Positions 1 through 5,325 of a DNA stretch of 5,325 nt are shown piece by piece. The translations under genes and the position numbers were made by a program. Below the pieces are notes generated by a model, which was given only the letters and a program-made list of their open reading frames with translations, had not been told where the DNA came from and searched no databases. Position 1 is the stretch's first letter. Each line of letters opens with the position of its first letter. The stretch is from an uncultured Ruminococcus sp. (GTDB taxonomy: Bacteria; Bacillota; Clostridia; Oscillospirales; Ruminococcaceae): NCBI GenBank assembly GCA_947176685.1, contig CAMWRL010000126.1, positions 1 to 5,325 on the forward strand. Direction: 5' to 3'.

Positions 1-2393
1 ATATTAACAAGTTTATTTGGTACATATATCTGTTTTAACACGTTTTTGCCGGAAATGCTTTCCGCAACCTTTTCATCGGCAAGAGCCATTGCGATAACAG
101 AATCCTTGTCAGTATCCGGAACGATATTCAGTTTTGCTTTGAGTTTGCCGTTTACCTGAACAACGATTTCTATAGTTTCGTCAACGCATAACTTTTCATC
201 ATAAGTAATCCACGGCTGGTCGCTGAGGATTTTTTCGTTGATTATGCTGTAGATTTCCTCAGTGATGTGCGGTGCGAACGGGTTAAGCATAATGCACAGT
301 GCCGAAAGTTCAGCCTTATTGATTGTGCCGACAGCGTATACGTCATTGATGAGGGTCATCATTGCGGCGATTGCTGTATTGAACTTCATAGCCTCAATGT
401 CCTGAGTAACCTTTTTAATGGTCTTGTGGAAGTTTGAACGGAGTTTTTCAGAATATTCGTCGCCGTCAGTGAGTATGTCCTGAAGTCCCCACAATCTGTC
501 AACAAATCTTTTACAGCCTTTTATGCCGTTTTCGCTCCACGGAGTAGCTTTTTCATAGTCGCCCATAAAGAGCGTATACAGACGCAGAACATCCGCACCG
601 TAATCTTCAACAACGTCATTCGGGTCTACAACGTTTCCACGGGACTTGCTCATTTTTTCGCCGTCCTCGCCGAGTATAAGTCCTTGTGCGGTTCTCTTTG
701 CGTAGGGTTCGGGAGTGGGTACAAGGTCAAGGTCATAAAGGAATTTATGCCAGAATCTTGAATAAATCATATGACGGGTAACGTGTTCCATACCGCCGTT
801 GTACCAGTCAACAGGCATCCAGTATTTCAAAGCCTCCTGAGATGCAAACTCATTGTCATTATTAGGGTCGCAGTAGCGCAGGAAGTACCACGATGAACCA
901 GCCCACTGCGGCATTGTATCGGTTTCACGTTTAGCGTCACCGCCGCATTTCGGACACTTACAGTTTACGAAACTCTCTATTTTAGCAAGCGGACTTTCGC
1001 CGTCCGTACCGGGTTCAAAATTTTCGAGAGCCGGAAGTCTGAGAGGTAACTCCTCATAAGGTACGGCAACCATTCCGCAGTGCTGACAGTGTACTATCGG
1101 AATAGGTTCGCCCCAGTAACGCTGACGGTTGAATGCCCAGTCTTTCATCTTGTACTGAACGCCACGTTCGCCGCAGCCCATTTCTTCAAGAATGTCAAGG
1201 ATTTTTTCAATAGCGTCCTTTTTGTTGGAAATGCCGTTAAGTAAATCGGAGTTAATCATTTCGCCGTCGCCTGTGTAGGCTTCTTTGGAGATGTCTCCGC
1301 CCTTGATTACTTCGATAATGTCAATTCCGAATTTCTTAGCAAAATCATAGTCTCTGGTGTCGTGTGCCGGAACAGCCATAATTGCACCCGTACCATAACC
1401 CATCATTACATAGTCCGAAATATATATCGGGATTTCCTTTCCGGTAATGGGGTTGATACCTGTAAGACCGTTGATTTTAACGCCTGTCTTGTCCTTGACA
1501 AGCTGAGTTCTTTCAAACTCGCTTTTTTTAGCGCATTCTGCCCTGTAGTCGTCAAGTTCCTGAATATTTGCTATAGAATCCCTGTACTTCTGTATAATGG
1601 GGTGTTCGGGAGCTATTACCATAAAAGTCACGCCATAGAGAGTGTCCGGACGGGTTGTATATACTCTGAGTTTTTCGTCCTGCTCCTTTATGCCGAAGTT
1701 CACAAACGCACCTGTAGATTTTCCAATCCAGTTCTGCTGCTGGAGCTTTACATTTGGAAGATAGTTTACTTCTTCCAGACCCTGCAAAAGCTTGTCGGCA
1801 TACTCGGTTATGCGAAGATACCATACTTCTTTTGTTTTCTGGATTATGTCGCTGTGGCAGATGTCGCATTTACCGCCCTGTGAGTCCTCATTTGAAAGCA
1901 CTACTTTACAGCTCGGACAGTAGTTTACAGACGTCTTGTCACGGAATACAAGTCCCTTTTCAAACATTTTCAGGAAAATCCACTGAGTCCATTTATAATA
2001 ATTTTCCTCTGTGGTGTCGATTACCCTTGACCAGTCAAACGAAAATCCAACCTTGCGAAGCTGTCCGGTAAACTTTTCGATATTCCTGTCGGTAACGATA
2101 CGGGGATGAATTTTTTCCTTTATAGCGGTGTTTTCCGTGGGAAGTCCGTAAGCGTCAAAGCCTATCGGGAAAAGTACGTTATATCCTTCCATACGCTTTT
2201 TACGGGAAACTACCTCAAGACCGGAATAAGCCTTGATGTGTCCGACATGCATTCCGTGACCTGACGGATACGGAAATTCAACCAGTCCGTAAAATTTCTT
2301 TTTAGAGTGGTCGTCAGACGCTTCAAAAGTATGGTTTTCGTCCCAGTACTTCTGCCACTTTGCCTCAACAGCTTTATAATTATACCTTTCCAT
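1..2393 (-). CDS. leuS: Leucyl-tRNA synthetase, lacking only its last few residues at the window edge
   Basis: Class Ia aminoacyl-tRNA synthetase that joins leucine to tRNA-Leu in the cytoplasm, using ATP. The open frame gives 797 full codons and starts MERYNYKAVEAKWQKYW. The HIGH motif reads HVGH (residues 49-52) and KMSKS is intact (580-584), so both halves of the Rossmann catalytic core are in one unbroken frame. A zinc-type knuckle C159xxC162...C176xxC179 and a second Cys cluster (C478, C480, C483) are present. The CP1 editing domain has TTRPDT (246-251; T251 matches the E. coli Thr252 specificity residue) and GTGAIMAVPAHD ending in Asp345, the aspartate that holds the amino group of mischarged amino acids, so proofreading should be active. 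The last visible residues, PNKLVN, match the usual LeuS C-terminus, and the family is about 805 residues in Firmicutes, so only a few codons are missing. The start at 2393 is preferred over an in-frame ATG at 2402, which directly abuts the ribosome binding site. It is the last gene visible in the operon, 16 bases after the membrane-protein gene. Confidence 0.98.
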   Translation of the reverse strand, partial: MERYNYKAVEAKWQKYWDENHTFEASDDHSKKKFYGLVEFPYPSGHGMHVGHIKAYSGLEVVSRKKRMEGYNVLFPIGFDAYGLPTENTAIKEKIHPRIVTDRNIEKFTGQLRKVGFSFDWSRVIDTTEENYYKWTQWIFLKMFEKGLVFRDKTSVNYCPSCKVVLSNEDSQGGKCDICHSDIIQKTKEVWYLRITEYADKLLQGLEEVNYLPNVKLQQQNWIGKSTGAFVNFGIKEQDEKLRVYTTRPDTLYGVTFMVIAPEHPIIQKYRDSIANIQELDDYRAECAKKSEFERTQLVKDKTGVKINGLTGINPITGKEIPIYISDYVMMGYGTGAIMAVPAHDTRDYDFAKKFGIDIIEVIKGGDISKEAYTGDGEMINSDLLNGISNKKDAIEKILDILEEMGCGERGVQYKMKDWAFNRQRYWGEPIPIVHCQHCGMVAVPYEELPLRLPALENFEPGTDGESPLAKIESFVNCKCPKCGGDAKRETDTMPQWAGSSWYFLRYCDPNNDNEFASQEALKYWMPVDWYNGGMEHVTRHMIYSRFWHKFLYDLDLVPTPEPYAKRTAQGLILGEDGEKMSKSRGNVVDPNDVVEDYGADVLRLYTLFMGDYEKATPWSENGIKGCKRFVDRLWGLQDILTDGDEYSEKLRSNFHKTIKKVTQDIEAMKFNTAIAAMMTLINDVYAVGTINKAELSALCIMLNPFAPHITEEIYSIINEKILSDQPWITYDEKLCVDETIEIVVQVNGKLKAKLNIVPDTDKDSVIAMALADEKVAESISGKNVLKQIYVPNKLVN

Positions 2394-2402
2394 TAAAATC
2401 AT

Positions 2403-2409
2403 TCCTTTA
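2403..2409 (-). promoter_or_regulatory. leuS ribosome binding site overlapping a tandem stop
   Basis: The sequence TAAAGGA lies 9 bases before the leuS ATG at 2393, an ideal spacing. An in-frame ATG at 2400-2402 follows the AGGA with no spacer and is therefore unlikely to be the start. The TAA inside this site comes directly after the TAG stop of the upstream gene (2410-2412), so a tandem stop and the Shine-Dalgarno sequence share bases. This suggests that ribosomes ending the upstream gene could re-initiate on leuS. Confidence 0.75.
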
Positions 2410-2778
2410 CTATTTATTTTTGAAGATGTCACTTGTTTCTGTCCATTTGGTGGTGAAATGTGCCTTAATATCGTCCTTTGTGACAAGGAGAACTGCACAG
2501 GCAATATCTATGATACCTTCAACAAGGTAAATCCAGTTACTGCCGAAATTCGAGATATTAGCCGGAAAATGTGTAACCGCAACTATAAACAGTATGCCGG
2601 CAACGACAAAATTCACAAACTGCATTCCCGAAACAAGAGCCAAAGCTCCGCCAATCGCTATCAGTAAACTGCTTATACTAAGTTCGCCGCCTATAATCAT
2701 ATTCAGCACGGACTTTACAATAAGGTATATTCCAACAGATGTCGCAAAAGCCCTGCCCTGCGGATTATTGGTTTTCAT
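2410..2778 (-). CDS. Small four-helix membrane protein of unknown function
   Basis: I do not recognise this 122-residue protein as a named family. It has four hydrophobic stretches, at about residues 12-29, 33-51, 54-71 and 82-100. A short polar N-terminus (MKTNNPQGR) precedes them and a charged tail of about 22 residues follows (KDDIKAHF...FKNK). Short loops and many Gly, Ala and Ile residues suggest a compact integral membrane bundle with no obvious catalytic motif. The segments around YLIVKSVLNM (18-27) and YLVEGIIDIA (84-93) look alike, hinting at an old two-helix duplication, as in DUF308/HdeD-like proteins; that link is only a guess. It is a real gene: a strong AAGGGAG site sits 9 bases before the ATG, it starts only 6 bases after the rsfS stop, and it fills the rsfS-leuS gap without overlap. 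It ends in TAG followed at once by TAA. No signal peptide cleavage site is evident. Confidence 0.8.
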   Translation of the reverse strand: MKTNNPQGRAFATSVGIYLIVKSVLNMIIGGELSISSLLIAIGGALALVSGMQFVNFVVAGILFIVAVTHFPANISNFGSNWIYLVEGIIDIACAVLLVTKDDIKAHFTTKWTETSDIFKNK

Positions 2779-2784
2779 AAAGAA

Positions 2785-3144
2785 TCACTCCCTTATAAGC
2801 AGACTGCTTATATCAATCGGCTGACCGTCTGCCCAGAGACCATCAAGGTTATAGAATTGTCTCTGTTCCTTGCTGAAAACGTGTACAAGAATGTCACCAT
2901 AGTCAAGAATAATCCACGTATTTCCGGTGTCGGACTCACGGCGAAGCGGTTCAATGTCTTTCTGCGAAAGCTGGAACTCCACTTCGTCGGCAAGGGTACG
3001 GGCGTGAGTGTTGCTTGTACCATTGACTATCACGAAATAGTCGGCAAGTATCGTCAGGTCGGCTACTTCAAGAGCCTGAATGTCCTCGCCTTTTTTGAGG
3101 TCAAGTGTTCTGATAATAAATTCAAGTTTTTCATTCTGAACCAT
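2785..3144 (-). CDS. rsfS: Ribosome silencing factor (RsfS/Iojap/YbeB family)
   Basis: A 119-residue protein, the normal length for the family. In other bacteria RsfS binds ribosomal protein uL14 on the 50S subunit and blocks joining to the 30S subunit, lowering translation in stationary phase or under nutrient shortage. Sequence hallmarks are all present: ADYFVIVNGTSNTHARTLAD (residues 34-53), the basic patch EPLRRES (65-71), and the core WIILDYGDILVHVFSKEQRQ (77-96) running into FYNLDGLWAD (97-106). These match the RsfS consensus closely and leave little doubt. The start at 3144 has AGAAGG 9 bases upstream (3154-3159). The gene starts 20 bases after the LCP stop and ends 6 bases before the membrane-protein gene. 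In many Firmicutes rsfS follows nadD-yqeK, which agrees with the neighbours seen here. Confidence 0.97.
   Translation of the reverse strand: MVQNEKLEFIIRTLDLKKGEDIQALEVADLTILADYFVIVNGTSNTHARTLADEVEFQLSQKDIEPLRRESDTGNTWIILDYGDILVHVFSKEQRQFYNLDGLWADGQPIDISSLLIRE
2788..2794 (-). promoter_or_regulatory. Ribosome binding site of the membrane protein, inside the end of rsfS
   Basis: AAGGGAG lies 9 bases before the ATG at 2778. It is formed by the last codons of rsfS (ATA AGG GAG, then TGA at 2785-2787). The site is thus crossed by ribosomes finishing rsfS, a layout that favours translational coupling of the two genes. It also fixes the start of the membrane protein. Confidence 0.75.
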
Positions 3145-3153
3145 AATTTGAAA

Positions 3154-3159
3154 CCTTCT
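3154..3159 (-). promoter_or_regulatory. rsfS ribosome binding site
   Basis: AGAAGG, 9 bases before the ATG at 3144, lies in the 20-base gap after the LCP stop codon (3165-3167). The gap has no room for a terminator or a promoter, so rsfS should be read from the same transcript as the LCP gene. Confidence 0.7.
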
Positions 3160-3164
3160 TTCAG

Positions 3165-4880
3165 TTAGTCTTTGTAAATAAAATTGCTGTTGTCAGAATC
3201 GCCATCGCTTATGCTCTGCAAAGTGTCGGACGTATCGTCATAAGCCGTATTCTGGTAATCGGTTATATACTCTACTATCGAGGAATCAGAACTTGTCATT
3301 ACTTTCTGATACGGTCGGAAATAATTGTTAAGCATATTGAGAGCCGCAAGTTTATGGACGGAGTAAATATCATATGTTTCGCCGTCAGGGGCGGTATATT
3401 TTGCGCCCTCGCCGGGTACCATATTGACCTGTACGTTTTCCATAGAAAGAGTTGACGCAAAGTCTGCCAGCATTCCTACGTCGCCCAGACTCATATTTGT
3501 ATAAATATATTCGTTATCATAAATGTCTTTAAGATAACTGTATAATTTTACTCTGCCCTCGTCCTTGACTATGCTGAAAAGTTTTTTCATAGCCGCTGCC
3601 ATAAAACGCCGCTGATTTTTCATACGTCCGATATCGCCCTCAGCAAGCGCCCAGCGGAAACGCACAAACCATTCTGCCTGTTCGCCACTCAGAACGGTAT
3701 CGCCTGCCGGAATCCTCTTATCAGCTTCATACATAATTTCCTCGTCCAGAGTAATCGGAATACCGCCCACAAGGTCAACCATATCCACTATATCGTGACA
3801 GCCGGTTGTAATATATGCGTCAATGGGTATGCCGAAGTTTTCCTGTACGGCGTTGACAACACGCTGTATAGGCGGATTGATATATTTCTGACCCATAGCG
3901 TATATGCTGTTGAATTTTCCTGTAGGACTGCTTGTATAGTCCGGAAAGCACGTATCACGGGGAATCTGCAATATATTGAGTTTTGCGTGACCTATGTCGA
4001 ACTGACATACCCATATAACGTCAGTGTTAAATTCCTCCTCGTCGAATCCAAGAAAAAGTACAGTATATTGACCCTCGACAAGCTGCGGCAAGTCCAGACC
4101 GTCCGAAAAATCAACATCCACTATTTCTGTATCAATCTGCAAATCCATAGTATTCTTTTTGAGTTCGCCTTCAACATGCACCAGCGGCTGGAAGTTCTTG
4201 ACAAAGCTGATTATTGAAATATTACCGGAATCGCCTTTGAGTATGGGCATATTCAGAATCATAACGCCGATTATCGCAACGCTTGCCGATATTGAAACGA
4301 GTTTGACAAGAAAATCTGTCATTGAAGACTTTTTCTTTTTCCTGCGGCGTTTTTCCGGAGGTTTTTCATTCTTTTCAACGGGCTTTTCTTTAGTTTTCCT
4401 GACCTTTTTCTTTTTTTTCGGTTCGGGAGTTTCCGGAAGTTTCTTTATACCACGAATGGGCTGACCGGAGCTGTCATCCGCCGGAGTGTCTGCGGAATAT
4501 CTGCCGTTGTATGTCTCAAATGAATTTCCGCTGTCTGAGTGATGACTTTCAGGTCTTACGCTGTCTGCGGAATACCGTCCCTGATATACGTCCTTTGTGA
4601 CAACGCCTGCTTCATATCTGCCTTTATAAGGTTTCGGGGGGTCTGCTTCAAACTGTACACGTTTTATTTCGCCCAGTGATTTTTCGTCATCAAGCTTGCC
4701 CCTGTAGTGTTCCTGAAAAGTGCCTTTTTCATATTTTCCCCTGTAGTCGTTCTGCAACGGTTTAGCTTCATATTTGCCGCCCAAAGTTTTTGAATCTTTT
4801 CCGGCAGACTTTTTCTTACCGACCTTTGAAATCTTCCTTATAGGTTCTGAGTTATCGTTTCTGTTGAAATCCTCGTCCAT
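3165..4880 (-). CDS. LytR-CpsA-Psr (LCP) family cell-wall glycopolymer ligase with a long repetitive cytoplasmic tail
   Basis: LCP enzymes move undecaprenyl-phosphate-linked glycopolymers (teichoic acid, capsule and similar) onto peptidoglycan at the outer membrane face. This 571-residue protein has a hydrophilic N-terminal tail of about 189 residues containing YxGRY-type repeats (34-131), a basic stretch (155-184, with KRRRKKKK at 177-184), one membrane segment (about 190-212), an extracellular linker, the LCP domain (about 272-440), a C-terminal region of about 90 residues and a Ser/Asp-rich end. The basic stretch before the helix predicts the tail inside and the catalytic domain outside. 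Catalytic-type motifs are VLFLGFD (D280), NTD (D287), LQIPRD (R308, D309), FVRFRW (R407, R409) and GDIGRMKNQ (D416, R419, Q423). The arginine usual in the GRSD motif is replaced (N285). Three cysteines (292, 311, 361) lie in the outer domain. A site AGAGAGGA lies 10 bases before the ATG. Many members are annotated as transcriptional regulators, which is outdated. The exact polymer substrate cannot be read from the sequence. Confidence 0.95.
   Translation of the reverse strand: MDEDFNRNDNSEPIRKISKVGKKKSAGKDSKTLGGKYEAKPLQNDYRGKYEKGTFQEHYRGKLDDEKSLGEIKRVQFEADPPKPYKGRYEAGVVTKDVYQGRYSADSVRPESHHSDSGNSFETYNGRYSADTPADDSSGQPIRGIKKLPETPEPKKKKKVRKTKEKPVEKNEKPPEKRRRKKKKSSMTDFLVKLVSISASVAIIGVMILNMPILKGDSGNISIISFVKNFQPLVHVEGELKKNTMDLQIDTEIVDVDFSDGLDLPQLVEGQYTVLFLGFDEEEFNTDVIWVCQFDIGHAKLNILQIPRDTCFPDYTSSPTGKFNSIYAMGQKYINPPIQRVVNAVQENFGIPIDAYITTGCHDIVDMVDLVGGIPITLDEEIMYEADKRIPAGDTVLSGEQAEWFVRFRWALAEGDIGRMKNQRRFMAAAMKKLFSIVKDEGRVKLYSYLKDIYDNEYIYTNMSLGDVGMLADFASTLSMENVQVNMVPGEGAKYTAPDGETYDIYSVHKLAALNMLNNYFRPYQKVMTSSDSSIVEYITDYQNTAYDDTSDTLQSISDGDSDNSNFIYKD
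4245..4313 (-). other. Predicted membrane-spanning segment of the LCP protein
   Basis: Residues about 190-212 (FLVKLVSISASVAIIGVMIL and the next three) form the only strongly hydrophobic stretch of the protein. The preceding KRRRKKKKSS makes the N-terminus cytoplasmic by the positive-inside rule, the normal LCP topology. Confidence 0.85.
4410..4416 (-). other. Slippery heptamer A AAA AAG in the LCP reading frame
   Basis: On the coding strand an eight-A run (4411-4418) followed by G and five more A encodes KKKKK (155-159). The last seven bases up to the G form A AAA AAG in the zero frame phase, the same heptamer that drives -1 frameshifting in E. coli dnaX. A -1 shift here, or insertion of one A by transcript slippage, would add about six residues (EKGQEN) and then meet a TAA, releasing the repeat tail without its membrane helix. 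No stimulatory hairpin was identified, so use in the cell is unproven. Confidence 0.35.
4488..4781 (-). repeat. Degenerate ~13-residue (39-base) tandem repeats in the LCP tail
   Basis: Residues 34-131 of the LCP protein hold repeated units of the form YxG(K/R)Y-x-A. The copies are GGKYEAK (34-40), YRGKYEKG (46-53), YRGKLDDE (59-66), YKGRYEAG (85-92), YQGRYSAD (99-106) and YNGRYSAD (124-131). A weaker one is VQFEAD (75-80). The central glycine positions are 35, 48, 61, 87, 101 and 126, so the steps are 13, 13, 26, 14 and 25, close to multiples of 13. On the plus strand this shows as recurring TTCATATTTGCC-like or GGAATATCTGCC-like words. The units are tyrosine- and charge-rich, which suggests a disordered, binding-type tail; that role is inferred. 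Confidence 0.8.
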
Positions 4881-4890
4881 TCTGCTGTAA

Positions 4891-4898
4891 TCCTCTCT
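4891..4898 (-). promoter_or_regulatory. LCP gene ribosome binding site
   Basis: AGAGAGGA lies 10 bases before the ATG at 4880 in the 26-base gap after the yqeK stop (4907-4909). It supports the chosen start MDEDFNRND. No terminator-like hairpin fits in the gap. Confidence 0.7.
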
Positions 4899-4906
4899 CT
4901 TAAAGA

Positions 4907-5325
4907 TTATTTTTTATTTTTTTCCTCTCTGTGAAGCCTTGTATAGAAGTTATACCCTTCTGCCGTGCATATCGGGACAAGACCGCCTTTCTTTACAACT
5001 GACTTTATTGAATACGCAAACCCCTCCAGCATTGCGGAGTTGAGGCTGGTATAAGCAATTTTGCGCATTTTTTCAATGTCCTTGTAGTCTCTGTCCGCTG
5101 AAATCAGGTCGCCCATATAGACTATTTCTTCAAGGCGTGTCATTCCTGCCCGTCCTACCGTATGGAAACGCACTGAATTAAGTATATCAATATCCTCCAC
5201 GCCGAAATTAGTCTTTATAAAATACGCTCCGGCAATTGCGTGCCACAGGGACTTTGTTTCAAGTTCCTCACGGCATACAGCAAAACTGCTTACAAGTACA
5301 AGTTTTTTCTTTTCTAAGTCAGGAA
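4907..5325 (-). CDS. yqeK: HD-domain phosphohydrolase YqeK (symmetrical Ap4A hydrolase type), 5' end outside the window
   Basis: The open frame continues through the right edge; 138 codons plus TAA are visible. A GTG at 5200 lies inside the gene and is not the start, because the upstream residues (SLWHAIAGAYFIKTNFGVED) are conserved family sequence. YqeK proteins are metal-dependent HD-superfamily enzymes; characterised members split diadenosine tetraphosphate into two ADP. Family marks seen are the histidine of SLWHAIAGAY, the VRFHTVGRAGM block (usually RYHTTGR.M), and MGDLISADRDY, which matches the usual ADYIEPNRD and carries the metal-binding aspartate. The C-terminus TAEGYNFYTRLHREEKNKK corresponds to the usual T...RN ending. 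Full-length members are around 190-200 residues, so some 50-60 residues, including the HD dyad, should lie to the right, where nadD is the expected neighbour. The stop is 26 bases before the LCP start. The enzyme class is firm; the preferred substrate is taken from the family. Confidence 0.9.
   Translation of the reverse strand, partial: PDLEKKKLVLVSSFAVCREELETKSLWHAIAGAYFIKTNFGVEDIDILNSVRFHTVGRAGMTRLEEIVYMGDLISADRDYKDIEKMRKIAYTSLNSAMLEGFAYSIKSVVKKGGLVPICTAEGYNFYTRLHREEKNKK

Noticed and set aside
1362..1883. 173-residue plus-strand open frame opposite leuS
   Set aside because: It lies wholly within the unbroken leuS frame, which carries conserved LeuS motifs. The translation is Cys/Tyr/Phe-rich without family motifs, typical of an antisense shadow.
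2400..2402. Upstream in-frame ATG as leuS start (adds MIL)
   Set aside because: It directly abuts the AAAGGA ribosome binding site with no spacer, whereas the ATG at 2393 has 9 bases of spacing and gives the usual MERYNYKAVE start.
3795..4217. 140-residue plus-strand open frame opposite the LCP gene
   Set aside because: It is antisense to the conserved LCP catalytic domain, has no recognisable motif, and is explained by codon bias of the real gene.
4425..4439. LPETP at residues 148-152 of the LCP protein, resembling a sortase LPxTG signal
   Set aside because: The glycine is replaced by proline, it sits in the cytoplasmic N-terminal tail rather than near a C-terminal membrane anchor, and no sorting-signal layout follows it.
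4881..4920. A/T-rich tract around the yqeK stop as a terminator
   Set aside because: It encodes the Lys-rich end of YqeK plus a ribosome binding site; no GC-rich stem precedes the tract on the coding strand.
5198..5200. GTG as a start codon giving a 97-residue protein
   Set aside because: The frame is open to the window edge and the residues before it (SLWHAIAGAYFIKTNFG) are conserved YqeK sequence, so this is an internal valine.

Overview
The window is a densely packed piece of a housekeeping operon, all genes on the minus strand, from what looks like an anaerobic Firmicute of the class Clostridia. A Ruminococcus/Oscillospiraceae relative is my best guess. That rests on the gene order yqeK - LCP - rsfS - leuS, the clostridial-type LeuS sequence, strong AGGA/AAGGGAG-type ribosome binding sites and moderate-to-low GC. 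No tool was used to confirm the taxon.

In transcription order (right to left): the 3' three quarters of yqeK, an HD-domain phosphohydrolase that enters from the right edge (4907-5325). Then a 571-residue LytR-CpsA-Psr (LCP) cell-wall glycopolymer ligase with an unusually long repetitive cytoplasmic tail (3165-4880). Then rsfS, the ribosome silencing factor (2785-3144), a small four-helix membrane protein of unknown function (2410-2778), and leuS, leucyl-tRNA synthetase (1-2393), complete except for its last few residues, which run off the left edge.

The gaps between genes are 26, 20, 6 and 16 bases. They hold little more than a ribosome binding site each, and no terminator, promoter, riboswitch or T-box is visible. 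The genes are therefore probably co-transcribed from a promoter to the right of the window (in relatives the operon often starts at obgE/nadD). Themes are translation (leuS, rsfS), nucleotide or alarmone clean-up (yqeK) and envelope assembly (LCP). Co-transcription would tie them to growth rate.

No RNA genes, mobile elements, CRISPR arrays or other accessory systems are visible, and there is no non-coding stretch over 30 bases. The points that deserve a second look are the roughly 13-residue YxGRY repeat array in the LCP tail, a correctly phased A AAA AAG slippery heptamer after it, the substituted LCP active-site arginine, and the unknown membrane protein between rsfS and leuS.
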